Part shown: positions 17,329 to 24,504 of the stretch, piece after piece
Numbering within the stretch: the first letter of the stretch is position 1
Layout of the letters: each line of letters begins with the position of its first letter
DNA from: Clostridia bacterium
Lineage (GTDB): Bacteria > Bacillota > Clostridia > Christensenellales > Pumilibacteraceae
Length of the DNA: 35,877 bases
Reading direction: 5' to 3'
Assembly: GCA_017531795.1 (NCBI GenBank)
Contig: JAFXKH010000004.1
Coordinates: 1-35,877 of the forward strand
Made by a program: the position numbers and the translations under genes
The notes under the pieces: model-generated
The model's database searches: none
What the model was told of the DNA's origin: nothing
What the model saw: only the letters and a program-made list of their open reading frames with translations

Positions 17329-18126
17329 TTATTTTACTGACGAATATCTTCCCAAAAATTTCATCGCGAGCGTTGATTGCGCGAGCAGTCCGAGAATTTT
17401 TGAAAGACGTTCCTCGTCATCACCAAAGTCAAAATCCACGAAGAAAATATATCTTCCAAGCATTGATTTGTGCGGACGTGATTCAATTTTCGTCATATTC
17501 AAGCCTACGCTTTCAAACAAGCCGAGCGCTTGTACAAGCGCGCCCGGTGTGTTGCGTGTTTCAAAAACCACGCTACACTTATTGCCCGTTTTTGACGGCT
17601 CAGTAGAAAGCAGTACGAAACGGGTGGAATTGTTTTTCACGTCTTCAATTTCTTCTTCAAGAATTTCCGTGCCGAGCGCAGTCGTTCTTGCGATTGCGCC
17701 CACAGTTTTATCTTTAACGAAAGAGAGAGCGGTGGCGGTACTCGAAGTCGCTATAATATCTGCGTCTGCAAAATTCGCTTGCAAATAATCGTTGCATTGA
17801 GATATTGCTTGCGGATGCGAATAAATAACGCGAATATCCTCTTTCTTTGCTCCCTTATAACAGATAAGATTTTGCGGTACTGCAAGAACGGTTTCCTTCA
17901 CTATATATAAGGGCATAGACCACAGCGCATCCAACGTATCCGCTACGCTTCCGCCACACGAGTTTTCAATCGGAGCAATTACGTAATCAGTTTCGCCGTT
18001 TATGACGGCGTCGAGAGAAGCGCGAATAGTCTTATATCCCAAGAGTTCATCGTTTTTATCGCGGATTTTTTCACCTGCTACGAAGGTATGCGTGTACTTA
18101 TCGCCAAGATATGATATTTTGCTCAT
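17329..18126 (-). CDS. pheA: Prephenate dehydratase with ACT domain
   Basis: 265 residues catalysing prephenate to phenylpyruvate in phenylalanine synthesis. The catalytic domain (1 to about 175) has PIENSCGGSVADTLD and the conserved NSTRFVLL (Thr-Arg-Phe motif). The C-terminal ACT domain has CSVVFETRNTPGALVQAL and KIESRPHKS, the ESRP signature that binds phenylalanine for feedback inhibition. It is monofunctional: there is no chorismate mutase domain. Its ATG overlaps the stop of the Rho-like gene (ATGA), and secA follows after 50 bases. Confidence 0.95.
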   Translation of the reverse strand: MSKISYLGDKYTHTFVAGEKIRDKNDELLGYKTIRASLDAVINGETDYVIAPIENSCGGSVADTLDALWSMPLYIVKETVLAVPQNLICYKGAKKEDIRVIYSHPQAISQCNDYLQANFADADIIATSSTATALSFVKDKTVGAIARTTALGTEILEEEIEDVKNNSTRFVLLSTEPSKTGNKCSVVFETRNTPGALVQALGLFESVGLNMTKIESRPHKSMLGRYIFFVDFDFGDDEERLSKILGLLAQSTLAMKFLGRYSSVK

Positions 18127-19229
18127 GCGTTTTTCTCCGTAAATGCAGAAAGAAGCTCGTCAGGCGTTCCATCACAAAGATTTTTTATGATCTTCATTAC
18201 CTTATTTTCCCTTTCTGTTTTCACACCTTTCGACCGAATAATACTCTGGGCGAGAATTTTTTCTCCGCTGAAAGTAAGCTCTGCATCTGAGGACAGCGAC
18301 TGTCCCACGGCAATTACGGTAAGAGAAGCGTTTTCCGTTGCGCGAGCCTGGCTCGTAAGCCAAGTCAAGTCAACGGTAGGAGCGTACGCTACGATAACGG
18401 CGTTCTCGCCACGTTCAACCACGCGTTTCGCAAGTTCCAAAAGCATTGAATATTCTTTTCTATCGCCGTTTACGATAGTCGTTTCGGGATTGACGATTTG
18501 CGACAAAATAGCGTTTGCCTTTTCGGGCATATTTTCGATTATTGCGAATACTTCGCCGTTAAAAGTGGTACATAAACCATTGAGGACTTCGGCAATTGAG
18601 TAACCTATCGTTTCGTTATTATCGTCCACTCCTTTTATGCAAAGCGATTGACCGCATACAAGTCCGACGATGTCTTGAATAACGCCTATAAGCGCGTTAT
18701 TGCCCGACATACGAATACGCTTTGACGGAACGATGGTGGGAATATCTTCAAAACGCAAGATAGGATATTTGAGCGTATCTTCGTTCACATAGCGGATTTT
18801 TTTCATTACGCGGACTCTGTTACATTCTGCTCTGAGCGCAGTACCCGATACTCTATCCCCTTTTTTCAGGTTATACGTTTTTGCAAGATAAAGAGAAACG
18901 TAAGCATCCGTTTCGGGCGTATTTTTATACGGATCTCTACGGAGCGCGCCGTCGCCTTCGGGGAAAGGCATGAAATATCCCGAATAAAGTTTTATCGTTG
19001 CAGACGTTTCTGCTTGCGGAGCGAGCGAAGCGCGCTCAAAAGGGGCGTAATCATAAAGGTTATGCCTTTCTTTGATTATGCCTAATTCTATTTCGCGCTG
19101 ACGTACAGCCTCATCAAGTTGGGCTTTCGTAAGCGTAGTCGGAGATTTTACGCCTATCATTTTTGCGTACTCTCTTTCTGCTCTTATGTTCGCGCCTTTA
19201 CCGCTTCTTTCCGTCTTTAATTTTGCCAC
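18123..19229 (-). CDS. Degenerate Rho-like protein lacking the ATPase motifs
   Basis: 368 residues that follow the layout of transcription terminator Rho: a helical N terminus, an OB-fold-like RNA-binding segment (about 75-165: YVSLYLAKTYNLKKGDRVSGTA, then DTLKYPILRFEDIPTIVPSKR), and a RecA-like segment. However, GQSLCIKGVDDNNETIGYS stands where Rho has its GKT Walker A loop, and AVIVAYAPTVDLTWL replaces the Walker B/SLTRLARA stretch. The later NASLTVIAVGQSLSSD matches the Rho GSLTIIATALVDTGS segment. It should therefore bind no ATP in the Rho manner; a regulatory or RNA-binding role is an inference. The GTG start lies 7 bases after a consensus -10, so the mRNA seems leaderless. First gene of the pheA-secA-prfB operon. 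Confidence 0.72.
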   Translation of the reverse strand: MAKLKTERSGKGANIRAEREYAKMIGVKSPTTLTKAQLDEAVRQREIELGIIKERHNLYDYAPFERASLAPQAETSATIKLYSGYFMPFPEGDGALRRDPYKNTPETDAYVSLYLAKTYNLKKGDRVSGTALRAECNRVRVMKKIRYVNEDTLKYPILRFEDIPTIVPSKRIRMSGNNALIGVIQDIVGLVCGQSLCIKGVDDNNETIGYSIAEVLNGLCTTFNGEVFAIIENMPEKANAILSQIVNPETTIVNGDRKEYSMLLELAKRVVERGENAVIVAYAPTVDLTWLTSQARATENASLTVIAVGQSLSSDAELTFSGEKILAQSIIRSKGVKTERENKVMKIIKNLCDGTPDELLSAFTEKNA

Positions 19230-19236
19230 AAGCAGT

Positions 19237-19266
19237 ATTATATCATAAAGCTACCGCAAATGTCAA
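19237..19266 (-). promoter_or_regulatory. Promoter of the Rho-like/pheA/secA/prfB operon, apparently leaderless
   Basis: Minus-strand TTGACA (19266-19261), 18-base spacer, TATAAT (19242-19237); the GTG start begins at 19229, leaving only 7 bases. No Shine-Dalgarno sequence fits in that gap. A near-perfect dyad, AGCTATCGC with GCGGTAGCT (19279-19249), straddles the -35 and could be an operator or a weak terminator for dtd. Confidence 0.8.
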
Positions 19267-19323
19267 CAGAGCGATAGCTTATGCGTTAAAAATATTATTA
19301 AAAATTATGCCTACGTTTAAGAA

Positions 19324-19770
19324 TTATTTATTACGAGTATCGTAAATTATCGTTACGGGCCCATCACAATGCTGATTTATTTTCATATCCGCGCCGAAAA
19401 CGCCTTTCTTTACGACCAAGCCCGTCTGAGCAAGGGCGCTTGCCGAATATTCGTAAAGTTCGTTTGCTCTTACTGGATTTTCCGCCTCGGTAAACGACGG
19501 TCTGTTACCCTTTCTGCAATCGCCTGCAAGCGTAAACTGAGATACGAAAAGAATTTCGCCTCCGATCATCAAGGGGGATAAATTCATTTTACCGTTTTCG
19601 TCCTCAAAAATACGCATATTCGCTATTTTCCGTACGATCTCATCCCCGTCCTTCTCAGTATCGCCTATCATTACGCCAAGATAAACCACTAAGCCCTTAC
19701 CCGTTTCGCTTATCGTTTCTCCGTTTACTTTAAGACAGGCAGACGTTACTCTCTGTATTACCGCTTTCAT
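19324..19770 (-). CDS. dtd: D-aminoacyl-tRNA deacylase (DTD)
   Basis: 148 residues, full length. The enzyme hydrolyses D-aminoacyl-tRNAs (and glycyl-tRNA-Ala), proofreading chirality in the cytosol. It begins MKAVIQRVTSACLKVNG, carries the catalytic SQFTLAGDCRKGNRPSF (Ser-Gln-Phe-Thr-Leu motif, about residues 77-81) and the Gly-cisPro motif as CDGPVTI near residue 137; most homologues have Asn where this has Cys just before DGP. It overlaps tatD by 4 bases (ATGA) with GGGAG in the tatD end as ribosome-binding site. Confidence 0.95.
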   Translation of the reverse strand: MKAVIQRVTSACLKVNGETISETGKGLVVYLGVMIGDTEKDGDEIVRKIANMRIFEDENGKMNLSPLMIGGEILFVSQFTLAGDCRKGNRPSFTEAENPVRANELYEYSASALAQTGLVVKKGVFGADMKINQHCDGPVTIIYDTRNK

Positions 19771-20543
19771 ATTTTTTCTCCCGTAAAATCGACGATTTTC
19801 TTAAACAGTTTTTTTGCGTTTACCGTCGTAAGTCTTTCCATATATTCAAAGTCTACGCCTCTTTCTTCAGCAAGTTTTTCTATCGTGTAGCGCACGTACG
19901 CGGGATAATTGAGTTTACCACGATGTGGCATTGGAGTAAGATACGGACAGTCCGTTTCGGCAAGAATTAGGTCGTCGGGTACAGCCCTAATAATATCCCC
20001 TTTCTTCGCGTTTTTGAAGGTTATCGGACCGGCAAACGAAATATAAAAGCCGAGTTTGGCGTACTCTTTCGCAAGTTCCTCAGATGATGAAAAACAATGC
20101 ATAACCAATCCGTCGGTAATGCGTGGAGCGTACGACTTCAAGATAGGAAGCATATCTCCGTCACAATCGCGCGAGTGGATTATTATAGGCAGACGGGCGG
20201 ATATTGCAAGTTCGATTTGCTCTATAAATTTGCGTTTTTGCACGTCTCTTTCCGGCTCGTCCCAATAATAGTCAAGACCAATTTCTCCGTACGCAACGAC
20301 TTTGGGATGAGAAAGAAGGGGCAAGATACCGTCCAAGCTGTCCTCGTGCGTGAACTCGTTGGGATGAATTCCTACCGAAGCGAAAACCCTCTCGTGCTTT
20401 TCGGCAAGGCGCACGGCTTCAATAGAAGTCGCGGTGTCGTAACCTATCGTAACTACGGCTTCTAATCCGTCCTCAGCAAACGTTGAAACTACTTCGTCAG
20501 CGTTATATCTTTTGTCCGTAATATGGCAATGCGAATCAATCAT
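19767..20543 (-). CDS. tatD: TatD family metal-dependent hydrolase (DNase-like)
   Basis: A 258-residue TIM-barrel hydrolase. MIDSHCHITD holds the first HxH metal ligands; GEIGLDYYWDEP, PIIIHSRDCDGD and MHCFSSSEE supply the Glu and His ligands, and LILAETDCPYLTP the final Asp. Homologues are 3'-5' DNases or D-aminoacyl-tRNA deacylases, the latter fitting its operon with dtd. I chose the ATG at 20543 rather than the in-frame TTG at 20549: a consensus -10 (20555-20550) ends only 6 bases before that ATG, so transcription should start on the start codon itself. There is no Shine-Dalgarno sequence. Confidence 0.94.
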   Translation of the reverse strand: MIDSHCHITDKRYNADEVVSTFAEDGLEAVVTIGYDTATSIEAVRLAEKHERVFASVGIHPNEFTHEDSLDGILPLLSHPKVVAYGEIGLDYYWDEPERDVQKRKFIEQIELAISARLPIIIHSRDCDGDMLPILKSYAPRITDGLVMHCFSSSEELAKEYAKLGFYISFAGPITFKNAKKGDIIRAVPDDLILAETDCPYLTPMPHRGKLNYPAYVRYTIEKLAEERGVDFEYMERLTTVNAKKLFKKIVDFTGEKI

Positions 20544-20549
20544 AGGCAA

Positions 20550-20578
20550 ATTATATCATTACGGCGTAATTTTGACAA
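20550..20578 (-). promoter_or_regulatory. Leaderless promoter of tatD-dtd
   Basis: Minus-strand TTGTCA (20578-20573), 17-base spacer, TATAAT (20555-20550), then TTGCCT and the ATG. The expected +1 falls on the A of the ATG. Confidence 0.82.
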
Positions 20579-20579
20579 G

Positions 20580-20607
20580 CAAAAAGACGGCACTTACCGT
20601 CTTTTGC
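20580..20607 (-). terminator. Terminator after rubrerythrin
   Basis: Minus-strand AAAAGACGG and CCGTCTTTT, a 9-bp stem with a TAAGTG loop, then TTTTTGC. It ends directly upstream of the tatD -35. Confidence 0.92.
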
Positions 20608-20630
20608 ATTATGTATAAATAATTTACGTA

Positions 20631-21173
20631 TTAATAATTCGTCGCGCGAAGTTGGAAGTAAGACTGCGGATGATCGCATACGGGGCAAATATTGGGAGCA
20701 GACTTACCGATAACGACGTGACCGCAGTTAAGGCATTGCCAGATTGCATCGCCGTCGCGAGTGAAAACGAGTTTACCTTCTACGTTCGCAAGAAGTTTGC
20801 GATAACGCTCTTCGTGTTCTTTTTCAACAGCCGCTACGAGTTCAAACTTTGCGCCTATCTCGTCAAAGCCCTCAGCGTACGCTTCCTTTGCGAAATTAGC
20901 GTACATATCCGTCCACTCGTAGTTCTCGCCTTCCGCGGCGTCAAGCAAATTTTCGGGCGTGGAAGGAACTTTTCCACCGTGAAGATATTTGAACCACATC
21001 TTTGCGTGTTCTTTTTCGTTGTTTGCGGTTTCCTCAAAGATATTCGCTATCTGAACGTATCCCTCTTTCTTTGCTTTGGACGCGTAGTACGAATATTTGT
21101 TTCTCGCCTGGCTCTCACCTGCAAATGCGGTGAGAAGATTCTGTTCGGTCTTTGAACCTTTTAATTCTTTCAT
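20631..21173 (-). CDS. rbr: Rubrerythrin
   Basis: 180 residues. The ferritin-like four-helix diiron domain (1 to about 140) has the ExxH pairs EKEHAKMW and EKEHEERY and the helix [16 protein letters not shown]; the C-terminal rubredoxin domain has CLNCG and CPVCDHPQ, which hold a single iron. It reduces H2O2 to water in anaerobes. An upstream in-frame ATG (21188) was rejected because the GGAGG ribosome-binding site (21185-21181) lies between it and the ATG at 21173. It follows perR by 45 bases and is probably repressed by PerR from the upstream operator. Confidence 0.96.
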   Translation of the reverse strand: MKELKGSKTEQNLLTAFAGESQARNKYSYYASKAKKEGYVQIANIFEETANNEKEHAKMWFKYLHGGKVPSTPENLLDAAEGENYEWTDMYANFAKEAYAEGFDEIGAKFELVAAVEKEHEERYRKLLANVEGKLVFTRDGDAIWQCLNCGHVVIGKSAPNICPVCDHPQSYFQLRATNY

Positions 21174-21218
21174 TTTTATTTCCTCCATCTTTTATAATAT
21201 TGTATGCTCTTTCGGGCA

Positions 21219-21599
21219 TTATTTTTCTTTTGAACATTCGGGGCAAAGTCCCTCGAAAGACACGCTAATACGCTCAGGCGTCCAAACGTCGGGATAAGCG
21301 TAATCATTTACGCCCACTCCTCCAAGCATTTCAACGTCTCCCACTTTTCCGCACTTCCGACATCTTATGTGCCAATGCGGATCAAGACGGTGATCATAAC
21401 GGTTTACGTCGTTCATTACGTCGATACCAAGCAATTCTCCGCACGACGCTTCCTCTTTCAAAATACGGTAAACGGTCGCCTTGCTTATCGTGGGATTTTC
21501 TTTATGGACTGCCTCATAGACCATCTCTGCGCTGGGATGATTCGCCATGCTACGCAAAGTATCTATAACCAATCTTTTTTGAACAGTATTTCTTTGCAT
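21219..21599 (-). CDS. perR: Fur-family peroxide regulator (PerR-like)
   Basis: 126 residues. The N-terminal winged helix (TVQKRLVIDTLRSMANHPSAEMV... then SKATVYRILKE) is typical of Fur proteins. The regulatory metal ligand cluster is seen as DHRLDPHWHIRC, and two CxxC pairs (CRKC and CPEC) form the structural zinc site. The pairing with rubrerythrin and a Per/Fur-type dyad over its own -10 support PerR rather than Fur or Zur. Fe-catalysed histidine oxidation by peroxide would release the repressor. The start has AAGGTGA upstream. Confidence 0.88.
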   Translation of the reverse strand: MQRNTVQKRLVIDTLRSMANHPSAEMVYEAVHKENPTISKATVYRILKEEASCGELLGIDVMNDVNRYDHRLDPHWHIRCRKCGKVGDVEMLGGVGVNDYAYPDVWTPERISVSFEGLCPECSKEK

Positions 21600-21607
21600 A
21601 AATCACC

Positions 21608-21657
21608 TTATTGATAATCGTTATCAATAATATATCATATAAAATTCTATTTGTCAA
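21608..21657 (-). promoter_or_regulatory. perR-rbr promoter with Per/Fur box
   Basis: Minus-strand TTGACA (21657-21652), 17-base spacer, TATATT (21634-21629). Overlapping the -10 is a dyad of 10-base arms, TTATTGATAA (21608-21617) and TTATCAATAA (21621-21630), separated by 3 bases, which contains the TGATAAT-type core of Per/Fur boxes. This predicts autoregulation. Confidence 0.88.
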
Positions 21658-21732
21658 TAGTTTTTATAAAAATTTTTGAAAAGTTTTATATGAAAAAAGT
21701 TTTTTAAAGCAAAGGACTTAATTTCGGAGTTT

Positions 21733-22848
21733 TTATTTCAAATTTTCAGGGTTAAGGCATTTGAGTTGATCGAGGACGAAAAAGCCGTCTTTACGGATTA
21801 GAACGTCGTCGAAGTAGATTTCACCACCGCCATACTCAGGAGTCATTACGAGTACGAGATCCCAATGAACGGCTGATTGATTACCGTTGTCAGCATCTTC
21901 ATAACAGCAACCAGGAGTAAAGTGGATTGAGCCTGAAATTTTCTCGTCAAAGAGAATATCTCCCATTGGCTTGGTAATATAAGGATTCACGCCGAGCGCA
22001 AATTCACCAACGTAACGAGAGCCTGCATCCGTGTCAAAAATGGCGTTTAGTTTATCGGGATAGTTTCCCGTCGCCTCGATGATTTTTCCGTCCTTAAACA
22101 AAAGAGAAACGTTTTCGTACTTTACGCCGTTTTCGATAGAGGGCACGTTATAAGTTATGCGCCCATTTACCGAATCTTTGACGGGGGCGGTATACACTTC
22201 GCCGTCGGGAATATTCATACTTCCCGAACACTTGACGGCAGGAATACCCTTAATAGAGAAAGTCAAATCAGTATCTTTCGCAACAAGACGGACTTTATCA
22301 GTTTCGTTCATAAGCGCGACGAGAGAATCCATCGCCTTATCCATTTTCGCGTAGTCCATACAGCACACGTTGAAATAATAATCTTCAAACTCGTCGGTGG
22401 GAACGCCAGAAAGTTGCGCCATAGAATCGTTCGGATAACGAAGAACTACCCAACGGGTTTTATTTACGCGGATTTCGTGATGCACAGGATATGAGTACAA
22501 GCGCTTATAAAGGTCCGTTTTATCCGTCGCCACGCCCGAAAGATCGTATGCGTTTTCATTACCGCGAACACCGATATAACAGTCCATTTGTTCCATACGG
22601 TACTTGGCGTATTCAGCGAGCAGTTTGCTATGCTCTTCGCTCGTGCCTGAAATGAGCGATGCGTTGACTTTGCCTTTATACGTTTCGACGAAAGGATACG
22701 CTCCGACAGCGTATACGGCTTTTATGAGTTCGGTAACCATTTCAGTACTTATGTCGGTGGCTTCAATAAGGACTTTATCTCCCTTGCCTGCCTTGACCGA
22801 ATAATTTACGAGATTTTGCGCGAGTTTAGTAATTCTGGGATCTAACAT
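21733..22848 (-). CDS. M29 family metallo-aminopeptidase (AmpS/PepS-like)
   Basis: 371 residues of the thermophilic-aminopeptidase family, which removes N-terminal residues in the cytosol using a two-metal centre. Metal-ligand stretches are IPDGEVYTAP (Glu), GSRYVGEFALG (Glu), GSIHFTPGCCY (His and Tyr) and AVHWDLVLVM (His and Asp) in the C-terminal half. The ATG at 22848 is preferred over that at 22860 because GGAG (22858-22855) lies between them, 6 bases from the chosen start. It has a single-gene promoter at 22891-22920. Confidence 0.93.
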   Translation of the reverse strand: MLDPRITKLAQNLVNYSVKAGKGDKVLIEATDISTEMVTELIKAVYAVGAYPFVETYKGKVNASLISGTSEEHSKLLAEYAKYRMEQMDCYIGVRGNENAYDLSGVATDKTDLYKRLYSYPVHHEIRVNKTRWVVLRYPNDSMAQLSGVPTDEFEDYYFNVCCMDYAKMDKAMDSLVALMNETDKVRLVAKDTDLTFSIKGIPAVKCSGSMNIPDGEVYTAPVKDSVNGRITYNVPSIENGVKYENVSLLFKDGKIIEATGNYPDKLNAIFDTDAGSRYVGEFALGVNPYITKPMGDILFDEKISGSIHFTPGCCYEDADNGNQSAVHWDLVLVMTPEYGGGEIYFDDVLIRKDGFFVLDQLKCLNPENLK

Positions 22849-22876
22849 ATTTTTCTCCATAATCCGCCCGACTTGG

Positions 22877-22920
22877 GGGGTATTTGTTATATTATACCCC
22901 GTTTAGACAAGAAAGTCCAA
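22877..22920 (-). promoter_or_regulatory. Promoter of the M29 aminopeptidase, overlapped by a dyad
   Basis: Minus-strand TTGGAC (22920-22915), 18-base spacer, TATAAT (22896-22891). GGGGTAT (22877-22883) and ATACCCC (22894-22900) form a perfect 7-bp inverted repeat covering the -10 and start point, possibly an operator or a leader hairpin. Confidence 0.72.
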
Positions 22921-22949
22921 TATTTTTTCGGAAATATAGGTCGAAATAG

Positions 22950-22978
22950 TGGAAATTTAACTCGTTTCGTAGTATAAT
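22950..22978 (+). promoter_or_regulatory. Promoter of fba
   Basis: TGGAAA (22950-22955), 17-base spacer, TATAAT (22973-22978). The leader of about 55 bases holds a small GGGC-TTTTT-GCCC hairpin (near 22989-23001), not followed by a convincing T-run. Confidence 0.65.
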
Positions 22979-23041
22979 TGACGAGATAGGGCTTTTTGCC
23001 CGTCTTAATTTTGTAAATTACTAATTCTATGGAGGGATTTT

Positions 23042-24010
23042 ATGGCATTAGTCACAAGTACTGAAATGTTCAAGAAGGCGTATAAGGGTGGATATGCTGT
23101 CGGCGCTTTCAACGTGAACAATATGGAAATCGTTCAGGGTATCACCGAAGCGTGTCAGGAAGAAAAAGCGCCTGTTATTTTGCAGGTTTCCAAGGGCGCG
23201 CGCGCATACGCTAACCACACCTACCTCGTTAAACTCGTTGAGGCAGCGGTTATCAACTGCCCCGATATCCCCGTCGTTCTCCACCTTGACCACGGTCCTG
23301 ATTTCGAGACTTGCAAAGCCTGCATTGACGGCGGATTTACTTCCGTTATGATTGACGGCTCGCACCTCTCTTTCAAAGAAAATATTGAGGTCACAAAAAA
23401 AGTCGTTGAATATGCTCACGACCACGGCGTAGTCGTTGAAGGCGAACTCGGTACTCTCGCAGGTATCGAAGACGAAGTTGTCGTTGAAGCAGGACACGAG
23501 TCTTATACCAAGCCCGAAGAAGTTGAAGAATTCGTTACGAAGACGGGCGTTGACTCGCTTGCTATCGCAATCGGAACGAGCCACGGCGCGTACAAGTTCA
23601 CTCCCGCGCAGTGCACCGTAAACGAACAGGGTATTCTCGTTCCCCCTGCTCTCCGTTTCGATATTCTTGAAGAAATTTGCAAGATTCTTCCCGACTTCCC
23701 TATCGTTCTTCACGGATCTTCTTCCGTTCCTCAGGAGTACGTAAAGATGGTTAACGCTTTCGGCGGTAAGATGCCTAACGCTATCGGCGTGCCCGAAGAA
23801 CAGCTCCGTCAGGCTGCTAAGCTCGCAGTCTGCAAGATCAATATCGACTCCGACCTTCGTCTTGCTATGACCGGAACTATCAGAAAGTTCTTCGCTGAAC
23901 ATCCCGACAAGTTCGATCCCAGAGAATATCTCAAGCCCGCAAGAGCGAACATCAAGGAAATCGTTCGCCATAAGCTCATCAACGTGCTTGGTTGCGCAGG
24001 CAAGGCGTAA
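23042..24010 (+). CDS. fba: Class II fructose-1,6-bisphosphate aldolase
   Basis: 322 residues; zinc-dependent cleavage of fructose-1,6-bisphosphate to DHAP and glyceraldehyde-3-phosphate in glycolysis. HLDHG (residues 81-85) has the catalytic Asp and a zinc His; GGFTSVMIDGSHLSF and VEGELGTLAG follow, with GTSHGAYKF and LHGSSSVP giving the remaining His ligands and the phosphate-binding loop. GGAGGG sits 6 bases before the ATG. Codon usage is strongly biased as in highly expressed genes, which also creates a long meaningless frame on the other strand. Monocistronic, ended by a strong terminator. Confidence 0.98.
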   Translation: MALVTSTEMFKKAYKGGYAVGAFNVNNMEIVQGITEACQEEKAPVILQVSKGARAYANHTYLVKLVEAAVINCPDIPVVLHLDHGPDFETCKACIDGGFTSVMIDGSHLSFKENIEVTKKVVEYAHDHGVVVEGELGTLAGIEDEVVVEAGHESYTKPEEVEEFVTKTGVDSLAIAIGTSHGAYKFTPAQCTVNEQGILVPPALRFDILEEICKILPDFPIVLHGSSSVPQEYVKMVNAFGGKMPNAIGVPEEQLRQAAKLAVCKINIDSDLRLAMTGTIRKFFAEHPDKFDPREYLKPARANIKEIVRHKLINVLGCAGKA

Positions 24011-24029
24011 TTTTTCCAATAAAGTCAAT

Positions 24030-24067
24030 AAAAGCGCCCTTTGCTGAAAACAAAGGGTGCTTTTGTA
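24030..24067 (+). terminator. Terminator of fba
   Basis: AAAAGCGCCCTTTG (24030-24043) pairs with CAAAGGGTGCTTTT (24051-24064), a 14-bp stem with one G-U pair, followed by TTTTG. Confidence 0.93.
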
Positions 24068-24131
24068 TTGTGGGCGTTTTTCGTAATCGTTTCTTACTGC
24101 GAGGATAGTATCTTGTGAGATGGACAAGTAT

Positions 24132-24159
24132 GAGATCCTTCGACTTCGCTCAGGATGAC
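24132..24159. repeat. Single copy of a REP-like palindromic element
   Basis: The 28 bases beginning GAGATCCTTCGACTTCGC and ending CAGGATGAC contain the ATCCT/AGGAT dyad. From memory this sequence type occurs as a dispersed intergenic repeat in many unrelated bacteria; I cannot confirm copy number here. The surrounding stretch 24068-24229 has no gene. Confidence 0.5.
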
Positions 24160-24229
24160 GAAGTAGGGGCTGTGAGTGTTGTGTACCGTTTTTGTTCGTT
24201 TTGTGTTTTTATGCCACGCTACCGTCTTA

Positions 24230-24463
24230 GAAGATGAAAATTACGGACAAACCTTCAAGCAAGTCCCGCCCTTCAAAGACAGGCTTCCACAGATTTGCGA
24301 ATACTTTGGAATTACGCGATATAGATTAAAAATAATAACAAATATTTAAGAATCCACTCTCTTCTATTGGGCGAAAGGTCAAACGACACCTACTATTGAA
24401 AAAATTATAATTATTGCAAACACGCTCGGTAGCACCGTAGATTTTATTATCGGCAGAACTTAA
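24230..24463 (+). pseudogene. Remnant of an XRE-family (Cro/CI-type) helix-turn-helix regulator
   Basis: One frame reads EDENYGQTFKQVPPFKDRL, PQICEYFGITRYRLKIITNI, then a TAA stop (24347-24349), then ESTLFYWAKGQTTPTIEKI and IANTLGSTVDFIIGRT before a final TAA. The order SxLxxWxxGxxxPxxxxLxxIAxxLxxxxDxLxGR is the usual XRE C-terminal helix pattern. There is no start codon in frame and one nonsense codon, so it is dead. It lies between the fba terminator and the one following it. Confidence 0.75.
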
Positions 24464-24465
24464 TT

Positions 24466-24503
24466 AAACGCCTCTTATCCGTTTTGGACAGGAGGCGTTT
24501 TTT
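24466..24503. terminator. Terminator between the XRE remnant and uvrB
   Basis: AAACGCCTC (24466-24474) and GAGGCGTTT (24492-24500) form a 9-bp stem, strengthened by inner TCC/GGA, with a T-run on the plus strand. It lies directly after the uvrB stop and can also serve uvrB, though its minus-strand T-run is interrupted. Confidence 0.85.
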
Positions 24504-24504
24504 C

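Noticed and set aside
23048..24127. A 359-codon open frame antisense to fba
   Set aside because: Same explanation: mirror of strong codon bias in the aldolase gene, no ribosome-binding site or family features.
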